A stretch of 64,000 bases of DNA from Pseudomonadota bacterium (GCA_022709365.1 JAKLIY010000018.1:1-64000), one strand, 5' to 3'. Shown: positions 45,071-54,684, numbered from the stretch's first letter. Made by a program: numbers and translations. The notes: generated from the sequence alone by a model not told the origin.

Positions 45071-45523
45071 ATGAGTGATAAAGCCAAGAAAACCAACGAT
45101 GTTACTGCTGCGATCAAGGAACTGCGTCGTCACCTGCTGGAAAAGGGCCATCGCTTTGAGCGTGGTCCCGCCTACGAGAGCCAGGGCAAAGCCCTGTCCA
45201 GCGTATCCCAGGCAGTACGGATGTACGAAGGAATGGGTTATACCAAGTTCATGCAGGTCGGCGATCCGCCGGTCTATGCCATGCTGGGGCGCGGTCATCA
45301 GGAGATGCATATCTTCCAGCCACAAGATCCGCAAGTCCGTGAATGGCTGGAAGATGATCAAGTCGCGCTGAACGATCCGACCGTGCGCGCCTACCTGATG
45401 CAGGGCACCGGTTTGAGCGAAGGTGAGCTGCCGGTCGCCAGTAAACCACAACGCTTCCGCATCACTGAGGTGGGCGATGTGTACATCATCACCAGCGAGG
45501 ATGCCCCACCTGAACGGCGGTGA
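45071..45523 (+). CDS. Unknown small protein, paralogue of the gene at 41546
   Basis: A 150-residue soluble protein without recognised domain. It shares RRHLLEKGHRFERGP, VRMYEGMGYTKF, GDPPVYAMLGRGHQEMHIFQPQDP and LPVASKP with the upstream paralogue. Both have a gap-free layout and similar acidic ends. GCGAGGA precedes ATG 45071. It lies 104 bases downstream of the MmeI-like gene in the same direction and may be transcribed with it. Confidence 0.75.
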   Translation: MSDKAKKTNDVTAAIKELRRHLLEKGHRFERGPAYESQGKALSSVSQAVRMYEGMGYTKFMQVGDPPVYAMLGRGHQEMHIFQPQDPQVREWLEDDQVALNDPTVRAYLMQGTGLSEGELPVASKPQRFRITEVGDVYIITSEDAPPERR

Positions 45524-45641
45524 CCGGCGCTGGGTCAGGGTTGGACCGAAAGCATCCCAAGACGCTGCCGTGGGCTAACATGGCAAGCCTAATGTTGCAC
45601 CAAACGCTGCCCCATTTTGCCGTTCTGTCGAGGACAACCTG

Positions 45642-46337
45642 ATGCAATCGGGGGTAACCGTGACCCGTACACGCTTGACAGCGCCACGCGCCGCCGCCAT
45701 CGCCGGTATTCTCTTTTCCATCCTGCTGATCTCCAGCATCATACTCATCCGGCTGTCGGTCCCGGCCAATCCGCTGGAAGCAGGGGCATGGCTTCAGACC
45801 CGGGCGAACACTGTGGCGCTGGCGCTGAACCTGGTCCCGTTTGCCGGCATCGCCTTTTTGTGGTTCATCGGCGTGCTGCGCGACCGCCTGGGGGAGCGGG
45901 AAGACCGCTTCTTTGCCACCGTCTTTCTCGGCAGCGGGCTGCTGTTCCTTGCCATGCTGTTCTTCTCGGCGGCGGTGGTGGGCGGGATCATCATCGCCCA
46001 TACCGCCGACTCGCAGCGGTTGCTCGGCTCCGGCACTTTCACCTTCGCCCGCGCCATCACCTATGAAATCATGAACATCTACGCGATCAAGATGGCGGGA
46101 GTCTTCATGATCGTCACCTCCACCCTCGCGATCCGCACCGGGTTCATCGCCCGCTGGATCGCGCTGCTGGGCTATGCTTTAGCTCTGTTGCTGTTGTTGA
46201 GCAGTCGCTACATTGAAGAAATCTTGCTGGTCTTCCCGCTATGGGTGCTACTGACCAGTTTCTACATTCTGATCGACAATTTACGCCAGCCGCCGCCAGC
46301 GGAGGCGACCTGCCCGGAGAAACACCCCGATGAGTAA
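45642..46337 (+). CDS. Six- to seven-helix membrane protein, unknown
   Basis: A 231-residue integral membrane protein with hydrophobic segments near 16-38, 58-80, 95-118, 135-155, 162-180 and 190-212. I recognise no transporter or enzyme motif. GAGGA lies eight bases before ATG 45642. Its last eight bases overlap the ppk2 start, so the two are translationally coupled. It could be part of the phosphate/polyphosphate unit, but that is only context. Confidence 0.7.
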   Translation: MQSGVTVTRTRLTAPRAAAIAGILFSILLISSIILIRLSVPANPLEAGAWLQTRANTVALALNLVPFAGIAFLWFIGVLRDRLGEREDRFFATVFLGSGLLFLAMLFFSAAVVGGIIIAHTADSQRLLGSGTFTFARAITYEIMNIYAIKMAGVFMIVTSTLAIRTGFIARWIALLGYALALLLLLSSRYIEEILLVFPLWVLLTSFYILIDNLRQPPPAEATCPEKHPDE

Positions 46338-47178
46338 AACCAAAGCCGTCAACGATTCAGTAGAAACCCCAGCCCCGGAAAAGCCGGAAAAGCCGGAAAA
46401 GCCGGAAAAATTGAGCAACAAGGACTACGAACGTGAACTCGCCAAGCTGCACGTCGAGTTGGTCAAGCTCCAGGAATGGGTCCGCCATCAGGGACTGAAA
46501 ATCTGCATCGTCTTCGAGGGCCGCGATGGGGCCGGTAAAGGCGGCGTGATCAAAGCAATTACCGAGCGGGTCAGCCCGCGCACTTTCCATGTGATTGCCC
46601 TGTCCGCGCCGACCGAGCGCGAGAAGTCCCAAATGTACGTTCAACGCTATATCCGGCATTTTCCCGGGGCCGGCGAGGTGATGATCTTCGACCGCAGTTG
46701 GTACAACCGGGCGGGCGTCGAGCGAGTGATGGGCTTCTGCACCGAGCGGCAGGCGCGGTATTTCCTGGAGATGGCTCCGCAGGTTGAGAAGGCCATGGTC
46801 GATTCCGGCATTATTCTGCTCAAATACTGGCTGGAGGTCAGTCCTGAAGAGCAAACCCGGCGTCTGGAAGCGCGTATCAACGATGGCCGCAAAATCTGGA
46901 AGCTCTCGCCGATGGATTTGCAATCCTACAGCCGCTGGTATGACTACTCGCGGGCGCGCGATGCGATGTTCGCGGCGACCGACACGCCGTGGGCGCCCTG
47001 GTATGTGACGCACTCCGATGACAAGCAACGGGCGCGGTTGAACATCATTCGCCACCTGCTCAGTCAGATTCCCTACGAAGACATTCCACGCGACAAGGTG
47101 AAACTGCCCAAGCGGCAAAAACCCGGCGACTATCAGGAACCGGACTACCCGTTCAAGTTCATCCCTGAAGCGTATTGA
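46330..47178 (+). CDS. ppk2: Polyphosphate kinase 2
   Basis: A PPK2-family nucleoside kinase that uses polyphosphate to phosphorylate ADP or GDP, or the reverse. Walker A is FEGRDGAGKGGVIKAI, the lid region is PTEREKSQMYVQRYIRHFPGAGE in pieces, and Walker B is EVMIFDRSWYNRAGVERVMGFC. At 282 residues it is a one-domain (short, class I-like) enzyme. A repeat of four 9-base units codes PEKPEKPEKPEK near the start. It overlaps the upstream membrane protein gene. Confidence 0.94.
   Translation: MSKTKAVNDSVETPAPEKPEKPEKPEKLSNKDYERELAKLHVELVKLQEWVRHQGLKICIVFEGRDGAGKGGVIKAITERVSPRTFHVIALSAPTEREKSQMYVQRYIRHFPGAGEVMIFDRSWYNRAGVERVMGFCTERQARYFLEMAPQVEKAMVDSGIILLKYWLEVSPEEQTRRLEARINDGRKIWKLSPMDLQSYSRWYDYSRARDAMFAATDTPWAPWYVTHSDDKQRARLNIIRHLLSQIPYEDIPRDKVKLPKRQKPGDYQEPDYPFKFIPEAY
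46375..46410 (+). repeat. 9-bp tandem repeat in ppk2
   Basis: Four consecutive units of CCGGAAAAG (the last ending AAA) code PEK repeats. The unit length is a multiple of three, so changes in copy number would keep the frame and only alter linker length before the kinase domain. Confidence 0.9.
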
Positions 47179-47240
47179 AAAAACCGCTCGGCGAAGTGCA
47201 GGCCAAGCCCTTTGAACGATCCCTGTTGAGAAACCTGCTC

Positions 47241-48182
47241 ATGGAACAAAAGCATAAAAAGTATGAAAGCTTGATTGCCCGCTGCCAGGCGCTGGCCCCG
47301 GTCCCGACTGCGGTCGCCCATCCCTGCGATGAGACTTCACTCAAGGGGGCAGTGGAAGCCGCGGAACTGGGCATCCTCAAGCCCATTCTGGTCGGGCCAA
47401 GAGCGAAGATCGAAGCCACGGCGGCGCAATTCCAGATCGACATCACGGGCTACGAAATCGTGGATGCGCCCCACAGCCACGCTGCCGCCGATCTCGCCGT
47501 GCAACTGGCCCGCGAGGGCAAGGCGGAAATGTTGATGAAGGGCAGCCTACACACCGACGAGTTGATGGGCGCGGTAGTGCGCACTGGAACGGGGTTGCGC
47601 ACTGAACGACGCATCAGCCACGCCTTCATCATGGATGTACCCGCTCTGGATCGGGCCATCATCGTCACCGATGCCGCGATCAACATTTTCCCGACCCTGG
47701 AAGACAAGCAGCATATCATCCAGAACGCTATCGATCTGGCGGCAGCCTTGGGCTTCTACCAACCGAAAGTGGCGGTGCTGTCGGCGATGGAGACGATCAA
47801 TCCCAAAGTGCCGTCCACCGTGGAAGCGGCGGCGCTGTGCAAAATGGCTGACCGGGGGCAAATCACCGGCGGCATTCTCGACGGGCCGCTGGCGCTCGAC
47901 AACGCCATTAACCTGAATGCGGCGAAAATCAAGCACATTGATTCGCCAGTCGCGGGCCACGCGGATATTCTGGTCGTCCCCGATCTGGAAGCGGGCAATA
48001 TGCTGGCCAAGAGTCTCACCTTCATGGCCGATGCCGACGCGGCGGGGATTGTCCTCGGCGCACGGGTTCCCATCATTTTGACCAGCCGCGCCGATTCGGT
48101 CACGACCCGGCTGGCGTCCTGCGCCGTGGCGGCACTGGTCGCTCAGGCGCGGCGCGAAGATGTGAAAAAAGCGGTGGCCTGA
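47241..48182 (+). CDS. Phosphate acetyltransferase-family protein (Pta domain only)
   Basis: About 313 residues from ATG 47241. It has the PTA/PTB acyltransferase fold: PTAVAHPCDETSLKGAVEAAELGIL, LMKGSLHTDELMGAVVR, and VPDLEAGNMLAKSLTFMADADAAGIVLGARVPIILTSRADS, in pieces. It converts acetyl-CoA (or another acyl-CoA) and phosphate to acyl phosphate and CoA. It lacks the CobQ-like and malic-enzyme domains of longer forms and the N-terminal hydratase of bifunctional proteins. The in-frame sequence from 47175 overlaps the ppk2 end. It lies between ppk2 and fabI. Confidence 0.88.
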   Translation: MEQKHKKYESLIARCQALAPVPTAVAHPCDETSLKGAVEAAELGILKPILVGPRAKIEATAAQFQIDITGYEIVDAPHSHAAADLAVQLAREGKAEMLMKGSLHTDELMGAVVRTGTGLRTERRISHAFIMDVPALDRAIIVTDAAINIFPTLEDKQHIIQNAIDLAAALGFYQPKVAVLSAMETINPKVPSTVEAAALCKMADRGQITGGILDGPLALDNAINLNAAKIKHIDSPVAGHADILVVPDLEAGNMLAKSLTFMADADAAGIVLGARVPIILTSRADSVTTRLASCAVAALVAQARREDVKKAVA

Positions 48183-48209
48183 TTATTCATCTTCACTGGA
48201 GTACCCCAT

Positions 48210-48992
48210 ATGGCTATTGACATTCCCCGCCCGTTGTTTAAAGGCAAAAAAGTCTTTATCGCTGGCATCGCCAATGAACATTCCATCGCTTTCGGCTGCG
48301 CCAAAGCCTTCCACGAACTGGGCGCAGAAGTCGCGATCACCTACTTGAATGAGAAGGCGAAATCCCACGTTGCGCCGCTCGCCGAGCAACTGGAAGCACC
48401 GATTTTCATGCCGCTGGATGTCAGCCAGCCCGGCCAGCTCGAAGCGGTGTTTGCGCAGATCACTCAGCAATGGGGCCGACTCGATGCCCTGGTGCATTCC
48501 ATCGCTTTCGCCCCCAAGGACGATTTGCAAGGTGGCTTGCTGAACTGTTCGGCGGAAGGTTTCGCCAAGGCGATGGATATTTCCTGCCATTCTTTTATCC
48601 GCATGGCCAAGCTGGCTGCACCGCTGATGACCGAGGGTGGCGTGATGTTCGCCATGAGCTATCACGGCGCGGCGGAGGTGGTGCCGAATTACAACGTGAT
48701 GGGGCCGGTCAAGGCGGCGCTGGAGTCGTCCTGCCGTTACCTGGCCTACGAGCTGGGGCCGAAAAATATCCGGGTCCACGCCATTTCGCCGGGACCGCTC
48801 AAGACTCGCGCTGCCTCCGGATTGAGGGATTTCGACCTGCTGCTGAATGAAGCGGTGGAGCGGGCGCCGATTGGCGAACTGGTGGACATCATGGATGTCG
48901 GCTTTACCTGCGCCTTCCTCGCCACGCCTTACGCCCGACGGCTGACCGGCAGCACCATCTATGTCGATGGCGGCGTCAATATCATGGCGTGA
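48210..48992 (+). CDS. fabI: Enoyl-ACP reductase FabI
   Basis: A short-chain dehydrogenase that reduces enoyl-ACP with NADH in fatty-acid synthesis. Cofactor loop FIAGIANEHSIAFGCAKAF, active-site SYHGAAEVVPNYNVMGPVKAALE with Tyr and Lys in the Y-x6-K spacing, and TRAASGLRDFD loop are seen. It has 260 residues, typical for FabI. The active-site GA..VVPNYN loop departs from the common ERAIPNYN, so it may be a divergent subtype. It follows the phosphotransacetylase gene by 27 bases. Confidence 0.9.
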   Translation: MAIDIPRPLFKGKKVFIAGIANEHSIAFGCAKAFHELGAEVAITYLNEKAKSHVAPLAEQLEAPIFMPLDVSQPGQLEAVFAQITQQWGRLDALVHSIAFAPKDDLQGGLLNCSAEGFAKAMDISCHSFIRMAKLAAPLMTEGGVMFAMSYHGAAEVVPNYNVMGPVKAALESSCRYLAYELGPKNIRVHAISPGPLKTRAASGLRDFDLLLNEAVERAPIGELVDIMDVGFTCAFLATPYARRLTGSTIYVDGGVNIMA

Positions 48993-49018
48993 CCGGTCTG
49001 CGGTACGGTCCGAACTCC

Positions 49019-50986
49019 ATGAAGACTTCCAACGTCCACCTCCAGGCCGAACTCGAAGACCGGTTACGATTTGAGACCCTGTTAGCGGAACTCTCGGCGC
49101 GGTTTGTCAACCTCCCTCCCGAGCAGGTGGATCAGGAAATCGAGAACGCCCTAGGCCGCCTGGTTGAAGCCTTGCGCGCCGACCGGGCGGCTTTGGGACG
49201 CCTCACTGAAGACGGCCAAGATCTGGTCGTGACCCATACCTTCGCGGTACCCGGCGTGGAGGCGTTCCCCCTGCTCACTTCGCTGACCGCTCAGGCGCCG
49301 TTGCTAGCCCGGACGCTGTTGAGCGGCCAGCCTTTCGTAGTACCATATCTGGTTGACCTGCCAACAGAAGGTGAAGCGGATCGGCAGTTCTTTGCCAGTC
49401 GCCAGATTTTATCGGGCATGGTGGTTCCCTTAACGGTCGGCGGGCGCATCATCGGCGGCGTCGGTTGCAGTCTGGCGCACGGGGAACGTGACTGGCCGGA
49501 ACCGGTGGTGCGCGGTATGCGCCTGATCGCCGATGTGTTCGCCAACGCCTTGGCCCGTCAGGATGCCGACCGGGCGTTGCAGGAAAGCGAGGAACGCATG
49601 CGCCTGGCGGCGGCGGCGGCCCAGATCGGCCTGTGGGTCTGGGATATTCCCCGCGATGCCATCTGGGCTTCGGAGCGGGCGCGTACCCTGTACGGCATCC
49701 GGCCCGATGAACCGATCAACTTCCAGCGGTTTATGACATCCCTGCATCCCGATGACCGGACCCAGGTCGAAACCGCTGTACAGAGCGCATTGCGCCACGG
49801 CGGCGATTATCGCGGGAAATATCGGGTCGTTTATCCTGATGGCGTGATGCGCTGGCTCTATGCCCTGGGTTCCTGCCACCTGGACGGTCGCGGCCAGCCA
49901 ACGCGGATGATGGGCGCTTCCCTCGACATCACCGAACGGCGCGATCATGAAGCGCGGCTGCGCAACGCCCTGGAGGAAATTCGGCGCTTGCAGGAGCAAC
50001 TTCAGCAGGAAATCGTCTATCTCCGCCAGGAAGTCAAATTTAATCAAGGCTATACGCGCATTGTCGGCCAAAGTTCAGCCATTCGCCGGGTGCTGACGCA
50101 GGTTGAGCAGGTGGCCCCCACCCCGTCCTCGGTGCTGCTGCTCGGTGAAACCGGCACCGGCAAGGAATTATTCGCGACGGCGATCCACGAATTGAGTCCC
50201 CGCTGCAACCGCCCCATGGTGCGGGTGAACTGTGCGGCGATTCCGGCGGCGCTCATCGAGAGCGAACTGTTCGGGCGGGAGAAAGGCGCGTATACCGGCG
50301 CGCTGGCCCGGCAAATCGGGCGCTTTGAAATGGCGAATGATTCGACGATCCTGCTCGATGAAATCAGCGAATTACCGCCCGAGTCGCAGGCCAAGCTGCT
50401 GCGGGTCTTGCAGGAAAAAGAACTTCAGCGGCTGGGCAGCCCAAAACTCGTCAAAGTGGATGTGCGGGTGATCGCCGCTACCAACCGGGATTTGGCCAAG
50501 GCGGTCGCTGAAGGCCGCTTCCGGGAAGATTTATATTATCGTCTGAACGTGTTCCCGATCACCGTGCCGCCCTTGCGCGACCGATTGGAAGACGTGCCCT
50601 TGCTGGTGTGGACCTTCGTAGAAGAATTCTCGACCGCCATGGGCAAGTCGGTGGAGACCATCGCCAAAGCCAGCCTGCGAGCGCTGCAACAGTATCAATG
50701 GCCCGGCAACGTGCGTGAATTGCGCAACGTCATCGAACGGGCGATGATTCTGGCGAGCGGCTCCACGTTGAAGATTGATTTGCCGGGCGCGGTCGTCGGC
50801 CCGGTCTCCCGGAGTCTGTCCACCCTGGCCGACGCCGAACGCGAACACATACAGCGGGTGCTGGAAGCGACCGGCGGGCGTATCCGGGGCGCGGGCGGCG
50901 CGGCGGAAATCCTCGGACTCAAACCCACAACCCTCGAAAGCCGCATGGCTAAACTCGGCCTGCGCCGCCACCCCTTCAACCATTAA
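49019..50986 (+). CDS. Sigma-54-dependent activator with GAF and PAS sensors
   Basis: About 655 residues from ATG 49019. Layout: GAF (30-195), PAS/PAC (205-320; GLWVWDIPRDAIWASER), a short coiled coil, AAA+ (350-590) and Fis-type HTH (610-650; AEILGLKPTTLESRMAKLG). The AAA+ domain has Walker A GETGTGKELF, GREKGAYTGA (sigma-54 contact loop with Tyr for the usual Phe) and LLDEISELP. A GTG start at 48989 overlapping the fabI stop is also possible. The GAF ligand and target promoters are unknown. It could control the fabI cluster or genes elsewhere. Confidence 0.92.
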   Translation: MKTSNVHLQAELEDRLRFETLLAELSARFVNLPPEQVDQEIENALGRLVEALRADRAALGRLTEDGQDLVVTHTFAVPGVEAFPLLTSLTAQAPLLARTLLSGQPFVVPYLVDLPTEGEADRQFFASRQILSGMVVPLTVGGRIIGGVGCSLAHGERDWPEPVVRGMRLIADVFANALARQDADRALQESEERMRLAAAAAQIGLWVWDIPRDAIWASERARTLYGIRPDEPINFQRFMTSLHPDDRTQVETAVQSALRHGGDYRGKYRVVYPDGVMRWLYALGSCHLDGRGQPTRMMGASLDITERRDHEARLRNALEEIRRLQEQLQQEIVYLRQEVKFNQGYTRIVGQSSAIRRVLTQVEQVAPTPSSVLLLGETGTGKELFATAIHELSPRCNRPMVRVNCAAIPAALIESELFGREKGAYTGALARQIGRFEMANDSTILLDEISELPPESQAKLLRVLQEKELQRLGSPKLVKVDVRVIAATNRDLAKAVAEGRFREDLYYRLNVFPITVPPLRDRLEDVPLLVWTFVEEFSTAMGKSVETIAKASLRALQQYQWPGNVRELRNVIERAMILASGSTLKIDLPGAVVGPVSRSLSTLADAEREHIQRVLEATGGRIRGAGGAAEILGLKPTTLESRMAKLGLRRHPFNH

Positions 50987-51065
50987 TCCGGCATCGGCAG
51001 GTCAGGGGAAGAACATCAGCAGTCAAATAGCTAAAAGGTGCTTTTGTACCACCGCCAGAACTCTG

Positions 51066-51205
51066 TTATTTCGGAGTTCCACGAAATTTCAGATTTTCCC
51101 ACCGCGTCAGAACCATGATGGCCATCGGGAAAATCATCACAATCTATTGAATTAAAAAATTTTATTGCTTGATCTCCCAGGCTGGCGCGTCACTTGCCCT
51201 GACGA
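51066..51205 (+). repeat. Dispersed repeat, copy ahead of the ABM gene
   Basis: This non-coding 140-base stretch aligns at about 75% with 56393-56524. Shared strings include GAGTTCCACGA, ATTTCAGA, TTTATT and CGTC, and GAATT near the middle. It leads straight into the ABM gene at 51211. The start includes TTATTTCGGAGTTCC, a version of the CTCCGATATTTCCG motif seen at three other sites. Confidence 0.55.
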
Positions 51206-51210
51206 GATGC

Positions 51211-51603
51211 ATGATTGAGCTACGTCTTTGCCTCCAACCCCCTCCCCAGCGAACTGAGTCGCTGCTGGCCGCGTTGCAATCACAGGCGCGGCTGGCGCGG
51301 CTGGCGCGTGGGTGTCTGGAGGCTCATCTTTTCACAGAAAGCTGCAATCCCCGAAATCTTTGCTATACCGAGGCATGGGATACGGAAGAAAATCTATGCT
51401 CGATGCTCCGTTCGGAGCATTTCACCCGTCTCGCGGAACTGATGGAGACGGCAGTCGAACCCCCTATGCTTGATTTTCGCACAATCACCGTAATCCATGG
51501 CCTTGAATTCGCTTGGCAGGCGCGGCATGGCCAGAACGATTGGCGGCCAGAAGAGGTCAACGCGCTTCCGTTACCGGTTAAGGCAACTGACCCGCTGTCT
51601 TGA
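51211..51603 (+). CDS. ABM-fold (quinol monooxygenase-like) protein
   Basis: About 130 residues with the antibiotic-biosynthesis monooxygenase fold: MIELRLCLQPPPQR, ARGCLEAHLFTESCNPRNLCYTEAWDTEENLCSMLRSEHFTRL, in pieces. ATG 51211 is preferred over the in-frame ATG at 51169. The long C-terminal tail (after about residue 100) has no similarity I recognise. It stands 40 bases upstream of the HD-GYP gene on the same strand and may belong to its transcript. A possible duplicate was lost at 56525. Confidence 0.72.
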   Translation: MIELRLCLQPPPQRTESLLAALQSQARLARLARGCLEAHLFTESCNPRNLCYTEAWDTEENLCSMLRSEHFTRLAELMETAVEPPMLDFRTITVIHGLEFAWQARHGQNDWRPEEVNALPLPVKATDPLS

Positions 51604-51642
51604 GTGTAGCTTGAGCCGATCACGCTCACTGTGGAATCCTCG

Positions 51643-54600
51643 ATGAGTTCACGCACCATAGGCATTCCTCGTCAATTACCGTTGCGCATTCATATTGCGA
51701 CCCTGTTTATTGCGCTGATCCTGGTCTTGGGCGGGGCGGTAATTTGGAACAATCATGTCGGGACCACCCACCTGATGTTACAGACTGCCGACGAGCGCTT
51801 TGAGCGGATCGCCGACCGAACCCGCCAACAGCTCGGCAATCTGTTCACACCCGTTGCTATCACGGTCGATCTGCTGGCTTGGCAACAGTTGACGCGGGCG
51901 ACTTCGCTGGACGAACGCCTGAACAGTTTGCCTTACCTGCGCGAAGCCCTGGCGCAATCAGCGCATCTATCCGCCTTGTTTATCGGCTATGACGATGGCG
52001 ATTTCTTTCTGCTGCGGCCCCTCTCCGTGGACTCGCCGCTCCGTCAGACCTTCAACGTCCCGGAACCGGCCCGCTACCTGGTCCAGAGCATCGAACGCGA
52101 TGAATCCGGCGCAACGACCGGAACCTTTTTGTTCTACGATGAGTCGTTGAACGTGCTGCGCCGCGAACTCCGGCCCGACTACGTTTTTGATCCCCGGCAG
52201 CGACCCTGGTACCAGGGTGCGCGTGACCAGGTTCACCGAATCTATACCGAACCCTACCTATTCTTCACCACCCGTGAAGTGGGGGCGACCCTGGCCCGGC
52301 ACGCAACGACCGGAACGGCGGTAGTCGGCGCCGACCTGACATTGCGCGAGATCTCCGCTGTGTTGGCCGCCAGCCGTTTTCTCCCCAGCGCCCAGTTGGC
52401 GCTGTTCGACGACCGCTATCAAGTCGTGGCCTATCCCGAACCTGAACGGCTGCTTCGTCAGGAACCCGGTGATCGATTGCGCCAGGCGACCCTGTCTGAA
52501 CTGAATGAACCGGTACTCACTGATTTGGAGAGCCGTTTGCGCGATCCCGACCAGCGCGCGGCCTGGTTACGTCCGGACGGTTTCGTTTTGGACAGCGGCA
52601 ACCAGATCTGGCGCGGTCAGGTGAAAATCTTGACCCTGCAAAGCGGTAAACCTTTGTATCTGGCGCTGGCCGTCCCCAAGAACGAGTTGCTGGCGGATGC
52701 AGTACGCATCCGTAATCAATCAATCCTGATAACGATTGGCCTGGTGTTGCTGGCGTTGCCGATGGCCTGGCTGCTGGCACGCCACATCGCGCAACACCTG
52801 CAAAGCCTGGTCGGGGAGGCCGCGCGCATCCGCCACTTCCAGTTCCAGGACACAGTTGCTGTACGCTCCATCATCACCGAGGTCAACCAGTTGGCCGAGG
52901 CCATGGGGTTGATGAAATCCACCATCCGCCGCTTTCTGGACATCAGCACGGCGCTGGCGGCGGAACAGAATTTTGCCCGCTTGCTGGACCGGGTGCTGAC
53001 CGAAACCCTAGCGTTGACTCAGGCCGAAGCTGGCCTTCTGCTGCTGGTCAGCGACGATGAACGCACCTTGCAGCCGGCGGCAGCCCGATTGAGCGATGGG
53101 GCAGCGCTGGTCCCAGCCAACGAGCTGGGAGCGCTGTCGCTGACTGACCCGACGCCCCACCCGCTGATCCAGGCGGCGCAGGCGACCGTGCCTCGCCGAC
53201 ACCGGCTGATGGCGAATACGCCCCTCGCCGATTATCTGGCCCCGCTGACGAGTGCGATGACGGAACAGCCTGGCCAGTTGATCACCGTCCCATTGCGTAA
53301 TCGTCAGGAGGAACAGGTCGGGCTGCTGGTATTGCTGGAGACCCAGTCGCTCGATACGGCTGAAGGCGCATCGCCGGAACTGCTGGCGTTTATTGCCGCG
53401 CTGTCGGGTACTTCAGCCGTCTCCATTGAAAATCAGCGGTTGCTGCAAGCGCAGAAAAACCTGTTTGAAGCCTTCATCCAGTTGCTGGCCGACGCTATCG
53501 ACGCCAAGAGTCCCTACACCGGCGGCCACTGCGCCCGGGTGCCGGAACTGACCCAACAATTGGCCCAAGCCGCTTGCGCCAGTCGCGAGGGTCCGTTCCG
53601 GGACTTTAATCTGAGCGCGGCGGAATGGGAGGAACTGCATATCGCCGGCTGGCTGCACGATTGCGGCAAGATCACCACGCCGGAGTATGTGGTGGACAAG
53701 GCCACCAAGCTGGAGACGATCTACGACCGGATTCATGAAGTGCGGATGCGCTTCGAGGTCTTGAAACGCGATGCTGAAATCGTCTACTGGCGGCAGGTCG
53801 TGGCGGGCGGCGACCCGGAAGCGCTGCGGGCGGATTGGCAGGCACAATGGCGGACGCTGGATGAAGAGTTCGCCTTCATCGCCCGCTGCAATCAGGGCGG
53901 CGAGTTCATGAGTCCCGAACAGATCACCCGCGTCCGGCAGATTGCGGAACGGACTTGGCTACGCACGCTCGACGACCGGCTGGGGCTGTCGCATGAAGAA
54001 CTAACCCGCAAAGCAGGGATGTCCGCCCAACCGCTGCCGGTGATCGAGCCGCTGTTGGCGGATAAACCGGAGCATCGCCTCGCCCGCCGTCCCCAGGATC
54101 GCATCGAACCGGACAATCCCTGGGGATTCCAGATGCAGGCGCCAGAATGGCTCTATGACCGGGGTGAACTGCATAACCTGTGCATCAGCCGTGGCACCCT
54201 GACCGAGGAAGAGCGCTACAAGATTAATGAACACATTGTGCAAACGATCATGATGCTGTCGCGGCTGCCCTTTCCCAAGTCCCTGCAGCGGGTGCCGGAG
54301 ATCGCCGGCGGTCATCATGAAAAAATGGACGGCGCCGGTTACCCGAAGCATTTGCGCCGTGAGCAGATGAGCCTCCTGGCGCGGATGATGGCGATTGCTG
54401 ACATCTTCGAGGCGCTGACCGCGATTGATCGGCCCTACAAGTCGGGTAAAACCCTGTCCGAGGCGCTCCAGATCATGGCACGGATGTGCGACGATCAGCA
54501 CATTGACCCGGAGTTGTTTGCGCTGTTCCTGCGTTCTGGCGTTTACCGCCAATACGCCGAACGCTTTTTGCAACCCCAGCAGATCGATGTGGTACGAATC

Positions 54601-54684
54601 GAGGATTATCTGGGTGGCTCGGCGGGAGCCTCCGGTATTTCCGGGTTCCCCGTCCTGATGAAACCTTTCCGTGCAATCCGTTAA
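51643..54684 (+). CDS. Cache-HAMP-GAF-HD-GYP cyclic-di-GMP phosphodiesterase-like sensor
   Basis: About 1013 residues. One N-terminal helix (about 18-38), a periplasmic double Cache domain (40-350; DYVFDPRQRPWYQGARD), a second helix (about 358-378) and a HAMP segment lead to a cytosolic GAF domain (430-590) and an HD-GYP domain. The HD-GYP residues are HDCGK (about 672-676) and HHEKMDGAGYP (about 889-899). About 220 residues separate them, instead of about 60. The extra insert starts after VVDKATKLETIYDRIHEVRM and ends before GTLTEEERYKINEHI. If the metal site is intact it would hydrolyse cyclic-di-GMP. Confidence 0.9.
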   Translation: MSSRTIGIPRQLPLRIHIATLFIALILVLGGAVIWNNHVGTTHLMLQTADERFERIADRTRQQLGNLFTPVAITVDLLAWQQLTRATSLDERLNSLPYLREALAQSAHLSALFIGYDDGDFFLLRPLSVDSPLRQTFNVPEPARYLVQSIERDESGATTGTFLFYDESLNVLRRELRPDYVFDPRQRPWYQGARDQVHRIYTEPYLFFTTREVGATLARHATTGTAVVGADLTLREISAVLAASRFLPSAQLALFDDRYQVVAYPEPERLLRQEPGDRLRQATLSELNEPVLTDLESRLRDPDQRAAWLRPDGFVLDSGNQIWRGQVKILTLQSGKPLYLALAVPKNELLADAVRIRNQSILITIGLVLLALPMAWLLARHIAQHLQSLVGEAARIRHFQFQDTVAVRSIITEVNQLAEAMGLMKSTIRRFLDISTALAAEQNFARLLDRVLTETLALTQAEAGLLLLVSDDERTLQPAAARLSDGAALVPANELGALSLTDPTPHPLIQAAQATVPRRHRLMANTPLADYLAPLTSAMTEQPGQLITVPLRNRQEEQVGLLVLLETQSLDTAEGASPELLAFIAALSGTSAVSIENQRLLQAQKNLFEAFIQLLADAIDAKSPYTGGHCARVPELTQQLAQAACASREGPFRDFNLSAAEWEELHIAGWLHDCGKITTPEYVVDKATKLETIYDRIHEVRMRFEVLKRDAEIVYWRQVVAGGDPEALRADWQAQWRTLDEEFAFIARCNQGGEFMSPEQITRVRQIAERTWLRTLDDRLGLSHEELTRKAGMSAQPLPVIEPLLADKPEHRLARRPQDRIEPDNPWGFQMQAPEWLYDRGELHNLCISRGTLTEEERYKINEHIVQTIMMLSRLPFPKSLQRVPEIAGGHHEKMDGAGYPKHLRREQMSLLARMMAIADIFEALTAIDRPYKSGKTLSEALQIMARMCDDQHIDPELFALFLRSGVYRQYAERFLQPQQIDVVRIEDYLGGSAGASGISGFPVLMKPFRAIR

